Assembly: GCF_021390245.1 (NCBI RefSeq)
Contig: NZ_JAJUXH010000011.1
Coordinates: 62,001 to 126,000 of the forward strand
Direction: 5' to 3'
Origin: Dyadobacter sp. CY323
GTDB lineage: Bacteria > Bacteroidota > Bacteroidia > Cytophagales > Spirosomataceae
DNA length: 64,000 nt
Under the pieces are notes generated by a model, which saw only the letters and a program-made list of their open reading frames with translations, was not told where the DNA came from and made no database searches. Made by a program: the position numbers and the translations under genes. Positions 18,720 through 26,930 of this stretch are shown here, piece after piece. Positions within the stretch are counted from its first letter, which is position 1; the number at the start of each line of letters is the position of its first letter.

Positions 18720-18959
18720 ATGAAAACTCTTGTATTTCTAACGCTCCTGGCCTTCCCCGTGAGCGTGTTTGCCAATGATTCTCTACGATTTGAAATACGC
18801 CGAAATGAGCGTTTAGAGGTTCAATTTGAGCATGGAGCTTTGACATGACATTCTATTGCAGCCAATTGTAACAAACAGGAAATACTGAATGCGGTCTGGA
18901 TGGCTTATAATGAGGGCTTGCTACATGACATTAATGGCAATCCCACAACTGGAAACTGA
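18720..18959 (+). pseudogene. Small exported ORF interrupted by an in-frame TGA
   Basis: An ATG at 18720 opens a frame with a clear signal peptide (MKTLVFLTLLAFPVSVFAND). The frame meets TGA at 18846-18848 after 42 codons, then continues open for 36 more codons (HSIAANCNKQEILNAVWM and onward) to TGA at 18957-18959. That second stop overlaps the ATG of the next gene (TGATGA arrangement), as in a coupled operon. The simplest reading is a 79-codon gene broken by one nonsense mutation. Alternatives are that only the 42-residue peptide is made, or that the sequence contains an error. The family is not recognised. Confidence 0.5.
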
Positions 18960-19528
18960 TGAAATACCTAGCCCCTCTTTTCCTACTAACTGCATGTTGG
19001 ATATTTAAAGATCCAGAGGTCGAATGCGATCCGGTTTCATTCGAATTTCTGAACAGCACTTGGCAATTTCCGTCAACTGTTGAGAAAGCAGTCGAAAAAC
19101 ACAATCTGGACTACCATCCGCCCGGTTTTTATTATAAGATTAACGATTTACAAACCAGATTGGTCCTGGGGTTGAATTTCGAAGGAGGCGACTATTACAA
19201 CGAACGTCAACCGAAACAAACACTCTATTCCCGGACTTTGAACTCCTACATCTTTCAGTTCAAAGAAGGCCCGCGAACTTACGATTCACTTCGGTTCGTG
19301 ATCGAGAAACAGTTCGACAAACCATTTATCCTTGTAAAGGGTATGAAGGAAGGTGAAACGCTACGAGAAAATGAAAAGCCATTCGAATATCACTTTCTTA
19401 CAATTACTCCATGTCTCACTGTCGGGATCAAGAGAAGTAAATCTGAGAAAAGAGAAGATCTGGTGACGGTCAGATTTATGTATAATCTTTCAATGGGCAG
19501 AATGGGAGTCGTAATGGGTAATTACTAA
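18959..19528 (+). CDS. Lipoprotein of unknown function
   Basis: Product of 189 residues with a short signal peptide and lipobox (FLLTAC, Cys at about 13). The rest is polar and beta-rich in character, and ends in a distinctive RFMYNLSMGRMGVVMGNY. I do not recognise the family. The start overlaps the stop of the interrupted ORF upstream, so the two were probably translated together. A degraded copy of the last 20 or so codons lies 30 bases downstream. The patch has no partner of known function, and no mobile element is visible. Confidence 0.65.
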   Translation: MKYLAPLFLLTACWIFKDPEVECDPVSFEFLNSTWQFPSTVEKAVEKHNLDYHPPGFYYKINDLQTRLVLGLNFEGGDYYNERQPKQTLYSRTLNSYIFQFKEGPRTYDSLRFVIEKQFDKPFILVKGMKEGETLRENEKPFEYHFLTITPCLTVGIKRSKSEKREDLVTVRFMYNLSMGRMGVVMGNY

Positions 19529-19557
19529 ACCATCTACATAAGTAATGATAAAATTAA

Positions 19558-19647
19558 TCTTCAGGAGATCGCAGAAAAATAGGTACTGTACGCTTTACGC
19601 ACGGACTTTCAGAGGGACGAATGGGAACAATAATGGGAAATTACTAG
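19558..19647 (+). pseudogene. Remnant of a tandem copy of the preceding lipoprotein gene (3' end only)
   Basis: In one frame this stretch reads GTVRFTHGLSEGRMGTIMGNY then stop, which matches the end of the preceding gene (VTVRFMYNLSMGRMGVVMGNY) at most positions. A stop codon lies directly upstream in frame (19555-19557), and there is no start codon or signal peptide. It is best explained as the surviving 3' end of a duplicated paralogue. Confidence 0.65.
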
Positions 19648-19659
19648 ACCCTTCAAAAC

Positions 19660-19693
19660 GCGAAAAGCCAAACCTGACGGCTCGGCTTTTCGC
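19660..19693. terminator. Bidirectional terminator between the lipoprotein patch and the GMC gene
   Basis: Perfect 10-bp stem (GCGAAAAGCC and its complement, 19660-19669 and 19684-19693) with a 14-base loop, between convergent transcription units. Confidence 0.8.
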
Positions 19694-19713
19694 ACTGTTT
19701 ACGATATTTATCC

Positions 19714-21426
19714 CTACAAATTCTTCGCCTTCATTTGCTTTACAGCATAATCAACCGCTCTCGCGGAAAGTGCCATGTAGGTGAGCGACGGATTTTGAGT
19801 GGATGTCGAAGTCATTGCGGCACCGTCTGTGACGAATACATTTTTGCAAGCGTGCAGTTGGTTCCAGTTGTTGAGCATAGATGTCTTAGGATCTTTACCC
19901 ATACGAACGCCGCCCATTTCGTGAATGTCATTCCCCGGATTACGTTTTCCATCATGCGATCTCACATTTTTGAAACCCGCATTTGTAAACATTTCACTTA
20001 CCTGCTCCACATAATCCTTGATCATTTTTTCGTCATTATCGTCGTAACCGACGGAAATTTTGAGCATGGGGATTCCCCAGGCATCTTTCTGGTCTTTGTC
20101 GAGCGCAACGTAATTGCTCTCCTTAGGTATCGTCTCACCCATCATATGGGAGCCGACACTCCAGTTTCCGTATTTAGGTTTATGCAAGCTGGCTTTCAAT
20201 GATTCCCCCAGGTCACTTCTGTCGGTATGGGTCATCCGGTTTGCACCAAACCCTGCCGCATATCCTCTCAAAAAGTCTGTTTCCTGCTTGTACAAATTTC
20301 GGAACCTTGGAATATATCCGCTGTTGGGACGACGTCCGTCCGTTGTAGAATCCAGAAAACCTTCGTATTCTCCCGAAACGCTTGCCCGGTAATTATGGAA
20401 AGCAACATACTTGCCTAAAACGCCGCTATCATTGCCCAGGCCATTTGGAAAACGGCTTGATGTTGAATTGAGTAAAACCAGATTACTATTCAATGCGGCC
20501 GCATTTACAAAAATGATGTCTGCATAAAACTCAATCATTTGTTTGGTATTCGCATCGATCACGCGGACGCCGGAAGCTTTCTGCTTCTTGTCATCGTAAA
20601 TAATGGAATGTACCACCGAATGCGGACGTAATGTCAAATTACCGGTTTTCATCGCCCACGGAATGGTAGAAGCATTGCTGCTAAAATAACCGCCAAATGG
20701 GCAACCCCGCTCGCACATTGTTCTGTTCTGGCACTTTGCACGTCCCTGGTCCAGATGTATCTGCTGCGGATCGGTAATGTGTGCAGCTCTCCCAATGATA
20801 ATGTGACGGTCTTTATACTGCTTCCCGACTTGTTCCTTGAAGTACTTTTCAACGCAGTTCATATCATGCGGCGCAAGAAACTCTCCATCGGGAAGCGAAT
20901 CCAGTCCGTCTTTGTTTCCTGTGATTCCTGCAAATTTCTCCACGTGGCTGTACCATGGAGCAATATCATCATAGCCGATCGGCCACTCCACTGCGAATTT
21001 ATCACGGGCCGGGCCTTCAAAATCGTATTTGCTCCAACGCTGCGTCTGACGTGCCCAGAGTAACGATTTCCCCCCAACCTGATAGCCCCGCAGCCAGTCG
21101 AAAGGCTTTTCCTGCACGTAAGGATGTTCATTATCCTTCACGAAAAAGTGCGCCGACGATTCTTTAAAATTATAACACCTGCTCGCAATCGGATTTGCGT
21201 CCGTCACTTCTTTCGGCAACCGCTCGCGATGCTCAAATTCCCACGGCATCATGTTGGTAGTGGGGTAATCTTTGATATGCTGAACATCCCGGCCGCGTTC
21301 AAGAACAAGCGTCTTCAATCCTTTCTCAGTCAGCTCCTTTGCCGACCAGCCGCCACTTATTCCCGAGCCGATCACAATGGCGTCGTAAGTACGTGCTTTT
21401 CTACTGTCTATATTAAAATTCGCCAT
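19714..21426 (-). CDS. GMC family FAD-dependent oxidoreductase
   Basis: Product of 570 residues. The FAD-binding motif VIGSGISGGWSAKELTEKG is at about 17-35, and GMC features include RGYQVGGKSLLWARQTQRW and the C-terminal HEMGGVRMGKDP plus VTDGAAMTSTSTQNPSLTYMALS. A cysteine group (CQNRTMCERGCPFGG, around 235-250) is typical of the sugar and choline dehydrogenase-like branch in Bacteroidota. It should oxidise an alcohol group of a sugar or related compound. No signal peptide is seen, but a Tat-exported subunit-3 protein is encoded 15 bases upstream and could carry it across. The substrate is unknown. Confidence 0.92.
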   Translation of the reverse strand: MANFNIDSRKARTYDAIVIGSGISGGWSAKELTEKGLKTLVLERGRDVQHIKDYPTTNMMPWEFEHRERLPKEVTDANPIASRCYNFKESSAHFFVKDNEHPYVQEKPFDWLRGYQVGGKSLLWARQTQRWSKYDFEGPARDKFAVEWPIGYDDIAPWYSHVEKFAGITGNKDGLDSLPDGEFLAPHDMNCVEKYFKEQVGKQYKDRHIIIGRAAHITDPQQIHLDQGRAKCQNRTMCERGCPFGGYFSSNASTIPWAMKTGNLTLRPHSVVHSIIYDDKKQKASGVRVIDANTKQMIEFYADIIFVNAAALNSNLVLLNSTSSRFPNGLGNDSGVLGKYVAFHNYRASVSGEYEGFLDSTTDGRRPNSGYIPRFRNLYKQETDFLRGYAAGFGANRMTHTDRSDLGESLKASLHKPKYGNWSVGSHMMGETIPKESNYVALDKDQKDAWGIPMLKISVGYDDNDEKMIKDYVEQVSEMFTNAGFKNVRSHDGKRNPGNDIHEMGGVRMGKDPKTSMLNNWNQLHACKNVFVTDGAAMTSTSTQNPSLTYMALSARAVDYAVKQMKAKNL

Positions 21427-21441
21427 AGTAATGTAAATGCA

Positions 21442-21963
21442 TTAGCTTTTAGAGACCGGGACGCAGCCGTGGTAGCGCGCAGGGATCATTTCATAATGAG
21501 TAATGTTGGTCATCACATATTCCGACGACATATAACCCTGAATCGTGAGGTTTTTAACCAACCCGAAAAACGCTTTTTGATCAGCGTCCGTGCTCTTTTC
21601 AGCTTCCTTTAAAAGCGAAAGTCTCTGATCTTTTCCGGCATCCGCAAACGATTTGCCAAATTTCTGAATGCTTTGTTCGTCCAGATTGGAAATGCCGCTC
21701 GCAAGATTTGCCTGAGCCTTGCTGTCATAGCAATCCTTAACCATTTTTTGGACAAAATCGCTCACTCCCAGTTCTCCCGCTCCCGGCGTATCAGTCTTCG
21801 GAATAATGGTTTCTACCATCGCTGCCAGATTTTTTGACTGGTCTGCAGAAAGCAAAATACCTTTCGGCAAACTGCCTTTGCTCCACCCCGATGCCCATGA
21901 CGGCAAGGTCGCCATTGCGCCCATGGCCAAAGCCATGCTTTTCAGCGCTACGCGTCTTTCCAT
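21442..21963 (-). CDS. Gluconate 2-dehydrogenase subunit 3 family protein
   Basis: Product of 173 residues. The N-terminus MERRVALKSMALAMGAMATLPSWASG has a twin arginine and a hydrophobic core, consistent with Tat export. The body has the family pattern: an early METIIPKTDTPGAGELGV segment and a late hydrophobic FFGLVKNLTIQGYMSSEYVM. Subunit 3 proteins form a complex with a flavin-binding GMC subunit, and that gene follows directly. The cytochrome c subunit of the classic three-part enzyme is not in this operon. Confidence 0.88.
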   Translation of the reverse strand: MERRVALKSMALAMGAMATLPSWASGWSKGSLPKGILLSADQSKNLAAMVETIIPKTDTPGAGELGVSDFVQKMVKDCYDSKAQANLASGISNLDEQSIQKFGKSFADAGKDQRLSLLKEAEKSTDADQKAFFGLVKNLTIQGYMSSEYVMTNITHYEMIPARYHGCVPVSKS

Positions 21964-21986
21964 TTAATGTTTATTTTGATTGTGAA

Positions 21987-23228
21987 TTATTCTTCCAGAA
22001 AATCCAGGTCCCGGCCGTGTGTTTCCGGGATGGTGAGTATGCAAAAAAGTCCGATCGCAAAGCAAATTACTCCCACTAATGCGCCGGAATTAACGACCGA
22101 AAATGAATCTTTAAAACTAGCAAATAAAGTTGTCATTAACACCACTGTTCCGCGTACCATATTGGGTACCGTGGTCGCCGCAGTCGCTCTCAGATTTGTT
22201 CCAAATTGCTCAGCACCAATGGTTACGAACATGGCCCAGTATCCAATGCCAAATCCAAGTATGGCTGCCACCGCATACAAATGCGCCGCGGTTTTAATCC
22301 CTGCATATAAGTAAATAACACTCGCCGCAAGCGTAAAAATCATCAGGTAAAAGACAGCCTTTTTCCTGGATTCGAGCCAGTGGCTGATAAACCCGCTCGC
22401 CAGGTCCCCAATTGACAATCCGACGTAACACCACATGATCGATAATCCCGGCTTGACTTGTTCCTCAATGCCCAAAGCTTGTCCGAATTCGTTGCTGAAT
22501 GTTGCCAATATGCCGATCACAAACCAGGTAGGCAATCCAATCCCAATGCATTTCAGATAACGTGATAAACGATCTTTATTATTAAATAATGCAAAAAAGT
22601 TGCCTTTTTCTACACTTTTTTGATCTTTAATATCCTTAAAAATTCCTGATTCGAAGACGCCGATACGAAGTAACAACAATGAAATCCCAAGACCGCCGCC
22701 GATGAAATACGCGTAACGCCAGTCAAAATACTCAACGGTAAAATAGGCGACAACGGCTCCCAAAAGGCCGATTCCAGCGACGAGAGAGGTTCCTATCGCC
22801 CGAAGGTGTTTTGGAAGAATCTCAGAGACCAGGGTAATCCCGGCACCTAGCTCTCCGGCCAGACCGATTCCGGCAATAAAACGTAAAAGCTTGTAAACAG
22901 TAACGTCCTGCACAAAACCGCAGGCGATATTGGCCAGCGAATAAGTGATGATCGAGCCGAATAAAACGGATAACCGTCCTTTTTTATCGCCGAGAACACC
23001 CCATAAAATACCGCCGAGTAACAATCCTGTCATTTGCCAGTTTAAGATACTGGCACCTGTAAGTGAAATTTCTGAGTCCGATAAACCAAGTGATGCAAGA
23101 CTGGGCAAACGCACGATTCCGAAAAGGAGAAGATCATAAATGTCAACAAAGTAACCAAGCGCTGCGACTATTACTGGTGCACTAAAAAGGTGGGAAGCAT
23201 CCGAACGAGGTGCTGAAAGGGTAGTCAT
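21987..23228 (-). CDS. MFS transporter, sugar/metabolite:H+ symporter type
   Basis: Product of 413 residues with 12 predicted membrane helices. The MFS signature after helix 2 is GVLGDKKGRLSVLFGS, and the helix 4-5 region LLRFIAGIGLAGELGAGITLVSE resembles the sugar porter and metabolite symporter groups. It ends with PETHGRDLDFLEE, a PETxG-type ending common in sugar transporters. It is the first gene of a three-gene operon with the subunit-3 and GMC oxidoreductase genes (gaps of 23 and 15 bases). It may import the substrate or oxidation product of that enzyme; this is inference from position. Confidence 0.9.
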   Translation of the reverse strand: MTTLSAPRSDASHLFSAPVIVAALGYFVDIYDLLLFGIVRLPSLASLGLSDSEISLTGASILNWQMTGLLLGGILWGVLGDKKGRLSVLFGSIITYSLANIACGFVQDVTVYKLLRFIAGIGLAGELGAGITLVSEILPKHLRAIGTSLVAGIGLLGAVVAYFTVEYFDWRYAYFIGGGLGISLLLLRIGVFESGIFKDIKDQKSVEKGNFFALFNNKDRLSRYLKCIGIGLPTWFVIGILATFSNEFGQALGIEEQVKPGLSIMWCYVGLSIGDLASGFISHWLESRKKAVFYLMIFTLAASVIYLYAGIKTAAHLYAVAAILGFGIGYWAMFVTIGAEQFGTNLRATAATTVPNMVRGTVVLMTTLFASFKDSFSVVNSGALVGVICFAIGLFCILTIPETHGRDLDFLEE

Positions 23229-23269
23229 TTTTTACTATTGGGTTTTAGGAAATAATTGCAATATAACGC

Positions 23270-23297
23270 AAATAGCCGGACAAAAGCCCGGCTATTT
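23270..23297 (-). terminator. Hairpin after the lipocalin-like gene
   Basis: Inverted repeat of 10 bp (AAATAGCCGG and its complement, 23270-23279 and 23288-23297) with an 8-base loop, about 40 bases past the stop. The following T-run is weak. Confidence 0.6.
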
Positions 23298-23338
23298 GAT
23301 TGGAAATTTTGAAAATTTCAGGAGAATCTTCCGAAAGA

Positions 23339-23815
23339 CTATTGTCTTTTGAATACAAATGTCACTTTATAGTTCGCATTATCCTCTGTTTCCTGGTAAG
23401 ACCATCTCATCTCTGTTTTGCTTACTGTAAGGTCGAACTCGTTGATATCGGACCCGTCTTTCAGCTGAATTTTGTTTCCATTCACTTTCCAGGTTGAGTT
23501 ATCATCGGGCACGCCTTCAGTTGAATCTGTGCAACCCGCCGGTGCAACTGCATCGATCGTTCCATTGCCTTTAAATGTAATGACAGTACTTGACAGGCAT
23601 TTGTCACCTGTACCAGCTTCCAGGAATGCGAGCAGATCGGAAATCCCGTTCTGTGCGGGATCAACCGGAATGGCGGTGATTTTCCAGGATCCTTCCACCC
23701 CGCCAGAAGTTTCGGGAGTTGGATCGTCGGAGTCTTTATTACATGATAATAATCCTGCAATCAGGCAGAAAAACAATAAATAACTTGCTACATTTTTCAT
23801 GGGTGACTTCTTCAT
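23339..23815 (-). CDS. Lipocalin-like lipoprotein
   Basis: Product of 158 residues (153 if the ATG at 23800 is used). The signal peptide ends with a lipobox (LLSC), and a Ser/Asp/Pro-rich tether follows. From about residue 40 it has GSWKITAIPVDP, then ITFKGNGTIDA, STWKVNGNKIQL and a late MRWSYQ..NYKVTFVFKR, the strand pattern of the small lipocalin-like domain widely found in Bacteroidota lipoproteins. A hydrophobic-ligand or structural role is possible, but the function is unknown. Its upstream region carries a perfect 10-bp direct repeat spaced one motif-length apart (23886-23915) ahead of a -7 element. Confidence 0.8.
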   Translation of the reverse strand: MKKSPMKNVASYLLFFCLIAGLLSCNKDSDDPTPETSGGVEGSWKITAIPVDPAQNGISDLLAFLEAGTGDKCLSSTVITFKGNGTIDAVAPAGCTDSTEGVPDDNSTWKVNGNKIQLKDGSDINEFDLTVSKTEMRWSYQETEDNANYKVTFVFKRQ

Positions 23816-23846
23816 GGTCTTTAAAAATTTTATAAGTTAATAATCC

Positions 23847-23854
23847 CAAAACTA
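23847..23854 (-). promoter_or_regulatory. Putative -7 element of the lipocalin-like gene
   Basis: It reads TAGTTTTG on the minus strand, matching TAnnTTTG, about 32 bases before the start codon. There is no TTG at -33, which fits an activator-dependent promoter. Confidence 0.45.
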
Positions 23855-23885
23855 TTGCCATTAGCAGTGTCAGGGAAATGGTTTC

Positions 23886-23924
23886 GACTTATCGGTATGA
23901 CATTTGACTTATCGGCATTCCGAT
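23886..23924 (-). promoter_or_regulatory. Tandem 10-bp direct repeat, candidate activator site
   Basis: GACTTATCGG occurs at 23886-23895 and again at 23906-23915 (plus strand), a 20-bp period placing both copies on one face of the helix. The second copy runs into a palindrome ATCGG/CCGAT (23911-23924). The repeats end about 32 bases upstream of the -7 element. Confidence 0.5.
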
Positions 23925-23932
23925 ACCTTGCT

Positions 23933-24973
23933 TTACTGAACTAAGAACTTTACTGATTTTCGTTTTTTGTACCTGTCGGTGAAATACAAGAGATAAATGC
24001 CCGGGGACAAAGTCTGCGGGACAACAATTTTGACCCGATCATTGGCTAACAATGTGGACTCGAATGGCAATTGTTTTCCACTGATGTGAGCCAGTTTCAG
24101 GGTGGCCGGATCAATATTTTTGTCGTTAATAATAAATGAGTTCATCGTAACAGGATTCGGCATGACCATTGATCCGGATAATTCCTCCCCGGAAATACCG
24201 TCTGTAATCAGTATGTCATACATTCGGATCCTGCCCAGCCCATTTCGGAACCTGATTTCGAAATTAGAAAGCTTTGTTTCGGAGTATGGTGAGCTTCCCG
24301 GATATGCATTGCTTCCTTTATTTATGGGTTTATCATCGATCCATAAGTCGTACTTGCCGGGCTCCACCGTTTCGCCTGTTGTGCCATTTGAAACGTCATA
24401 AGTGAATGCTTTGTCTGAATTGTTGAGCGCCCAGGTAAGTGTGACGACTTTTTTGAGCTTAATGGAGTCACCTGCGAGCTGGTTCTCTAAATCCTTGACA
24501 TTAAATGCATTCCCTAAAAAATTAATGGAACACCTGCCGAACATGTTCCCATTCCCCGGAAACGAATTATTGACCGGATCAAAGTTTTCCCCGACGTATA
24601 AATAAATCGCATTGACCGAGTTGGATTGTATCGCTTCCGCACTCAGTTTGATACGGATAATGAGCGTTTTGGGATTAGGTAAAAACGGGGTGGCACGCAG
24701 GATTCTGATGATCCCGCCCGACGCAGAATCTTGCTGCGTCCGCACAAGCTCCATATACCCTTTGTGAAACTTGTGGTAGGATAATACCGGCGAGGTCAGA
24801 ATGATATGGCTGAACTGGCTGGTATCAGGTTGCGGATTGATCAGCGAAGTCGTTTTGCTGAAATTTTGATGAAAGTAAGTAGTCTGCCCGAAGCAAGAAA
24901 ACCATGTAAACAGAAAATTGAAAAGCACGAGTGACCGCAGGATACGGACGAGATGAGAGAGTTGCATAAACAT
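23933..24973 (-). CDS. Secreted protein with a predicted C-terminal T9SS type A sorting domain
   Basis: Product of 346 residues from the ATG at 24973; a TTG-started extension to 25006 was not used. A signal peptide (about 1-30, ending near CFGQ) is followed by a beta-rich body of unknown family, which resembles a jelly-roll in its pattern only. The last 75 or so residues look like a type IX secretion sorting domain: PNPVTMNSFIIND, then LSPGIYLLYFTDR and a Lys-rich end. Such proteins cross the outer membrane by the type IX system and are released or anchored on the surface. It is monocistronic between the lipocalin-like gene and a strong terminator. Confidence 0.7.
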   Translation of the reverse strand: MFMQLSHLVRILRSLVLFNFLFTWFSCFGQTTYFHQNFSKTTSLINPQPDTSQFSHIILTSPVLSYHKFHKGYMELVRTQQDSASGGIIRILRATPFLPNPKTLIIRIKLSAEAIQSNSVNAIYLYVGENFDPVNNSFPGNGNMFGRCSINFLGNAFNVKDLENQLAGDSIKLKKVVTLTWALNNSDKAFTYDVSNGTTGETVEPGKYDLWIDDKPINKGSNAYPGSSPYSETKLSNFEIRFRNGLGRIRMYDILITDGISGEELSGSMVMPNPVTMNSFIINDKNIDPATLKLAHISGKQLPFESTLLANDRVKIVVPQTLSPGIYLLYFTDRYKKRKSVKFLVQ

Positions 24974-25095
24974 AGCGTTTATACTTTTGACGTCGCACCT
25001 CAACAAAAGTCACTCTATAAGAAAAATATTTTTTGATTATCGCACGCGGCCTGCGTCGTCCCGGGGCACCTTAATAAAAGAACGGCATTAGACAC

Positions 25096-25143
25096 AAAAA
25101 AGGGTTAAAAAGCACTCCATAGAGCCCTTTTTAACCCTTTTTT
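25096..25143. terminator. Strong terminator after the sodium symporter gene
   Basis: Perfect 17-bp stem (25096-25112 with 25127-25143), with A-run and T-run ends and a 14-base loop, directly after the symporter stop on the minus strand. Confidence 0.9.
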
Positions 25144-25147
25144 ATTC

Positions 25148-26767
25148 TTACCAGAAATGCGCGTACAAAAACGTGATCATCGCAATCACAACCACTGCAC
25201 CGATCACAAAAGTGCGATGAGGAATAAACATGGATGAGTCGATCTCCAGACCTTTCTTTTCATCCGGCATAACTAATCCTAATACAAGCATTACCGCCAC
25301 ACAGATCAGGAATACAATTCCCATACGATCCAGGAATGGCACCTGCGTCCAGTCTGCGAATGGGAAATAGTTGTTATGCATCGCCAGTGCGATCAGGAAA
25401 CCACCCACAATCGCGAACAACGCACCTGCGGAGTTGGTTTTTTTCCAGAAGAAGCCCATGATAAATGAAGCGAAGATACCCGGAGAAAGCAAGCCCGTCA
25501 TTTCCTGGATAAACTGAAACCCTCCTTTTTTATCGATCCCCATATAAGGTGAAACAACAATCGCAAGGATCATTGAAACAACCACTACAAGCCGGCCAAT
25601 CCGTACAAGTGTCTTTTCATCCGCGTCTTTACCAATGTAATTTTTGAAAATATCGAGGGTAAAAATGGTCGAAATACTGTTTGCTTTACCAGCCAGAGAT
25701 GCTACCACCGCTGCTGTGAGTGCCGCAAATGAAAGACCTTTCAACCCGGCAGGAAGCAGGTTTAACAACACTGGATATGCTTTGTCGGCATTGATCATGC
25801 CATCGTCACCCAGCATTTCCGCCTGGAACATCCCTTTGCTGTACAATGCATATGCGGCGATACCTGGCAAAACCACGATTACCGGCATCAGAAGTTTCAG
25901 AAAAGCGGCGAATAGGATCCCATTTCGCGCCGTTTTCAGATCGGCTCCCAGTGCACGTTGCGTGATGTATTGGTTACAGCCCCAATAGTTAAGATTCACA
26001 ATCCACATACCTCCCAGCAAGACCGTCAAACCGGGGAGTTGCATGTAAAATGGGCTGGTTTTAGGAAAGATCATGTGAAAGTGATCGTCGTGATTGTCCC
26101 GCATTAATTTAAAACCATCCACAATTCCCTGCATTCCGGCACTGTCGGATACCAGATTGATTGCCAGATAAGTGGTAGCCAAACCTCCGATCACGAGGAA
26201 GAAAACCTGGATGACATCTGTAAATCCAATCACCTTCATTCCACCAATGGTAATGATGATGGCAAAAACCGCGAGCGCGATCATACAAAACTGAAAACCC
26301 AGGCCGGATATCCCTGAAACCGCCAATGCTCCCAGATAAAGGATCGAAGTAAGGTTAACCAAAATATATAGTGCCAGCCAGAAAACCGCCATGATCAGAC
26401 TCACCGTCGGATTATAACGCTGACTCAAAAACTGGGGCATCGTATAAATCTTGTTCTTGAGATAAATAGGCATAAAAAAAACCGCCACGATTATGAGCGT
26501 TGCGGCCGCCATCCACTCATAGGTCGAGATCCCCAAACCCATTGAAAACCCGTTTCCCGACATTCCGATAAACTGCTCGGCAGAAATATTGGAAGCGATC
26601 AACGACGCCCCGATCGCCCACCAGGTGAGTGAACCTTCCGCCAGGAAAAAGTCTTTTGTAGATTCTACTTTTGATCTTTTACGCTGGTAAATCCAATAGC
26701 CATAACCGGAAACGAGAATGAAATAGAAGAAGAAAACAATGTAATCCAGGGTTTGTAACTGCTGCAT
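25148..26767 (-). CDS. Sodium/solute symporter (SSS family, SGLT-like)
   Basis: Product of 539 residues with about 14 membrane helices. The N-terminal LDYIVFFFYFILVSGYGYW starts the first helix, and residues 40-75 (FFLAEGSLTWWAIGASLIASNISAEQFIGMSG) carry the SGLT-type sequence, including the Asn/Ser positions near the sodium site. Further matches are GGMKVIGFTDVIQVFF and NLNYWGCNQYITQRALGA, which resemble bacterial sodium/galactose transporters. The expected role is sodium-driven uptake of a sugar or related solute across the inner membrane. It is a single gene, and neither neighbour tells what the substrate is. Confidence 0.93.
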   Translation of the reverse strand: MQQLQTLDYIVFFFYFILVSGYGYWIYQRKRSKVESTKDFFLAEGSLTWWAIGASLIASNISAEQFIGMSGNGFSMGLGISTYEWMAAATLIIVAVFFMPIYLKNKIYTMPQFLSQRYNPTVSLIMAVFWLALYILVNLTSILYLGALAVSGISGLGFQFCMIALAVFAIIITIGGMKVIGFTDVIQVFFLVIGGLATTYLAINLVSDSAGMQGIVDGFKLMRDNHDDHFHMIFPKTSPFYMQLPGLTVLLGGMWIVNLNYWGCNQYITQRALGADLKTARNGILFAAFLKLLMPVIVVLPGIAAYALYSKGMFQAEMLGDDGMINADKAYPVLLNLLPAGLKGLSFAALTAAVVASLAGKANSISTIFTLDIFKNYIGKDADEKTLVRIGRLVVVVSMILAIVVSPYMGIDKKGGFQFIQEMTGLLSPGIFASFIMGFFWKKTNSAGALFAIVGGFLIALAMHNNYFPFADWTQVPFLDRMGIVFLICVAVMLVLGLVMPDEKKGLEIDSSMFIPHRTFVIGAVVVIAMITFLYAHFW

Positions 26768-26930
26768 TTCAAGTTAGAAATAAATGAGTGAATGAGGTTT
26801 GTTGTTTAAATCGAAAGGTACATTATTTTCAGAAAATAGTACAAAAGCAGATTGGCTATAATGCGATTACTTTCAGTTTTTTGGAGGTTGTAGTTCATAA
26901 ATATAGCCGAAAGAAGATAGGGATGATGTT

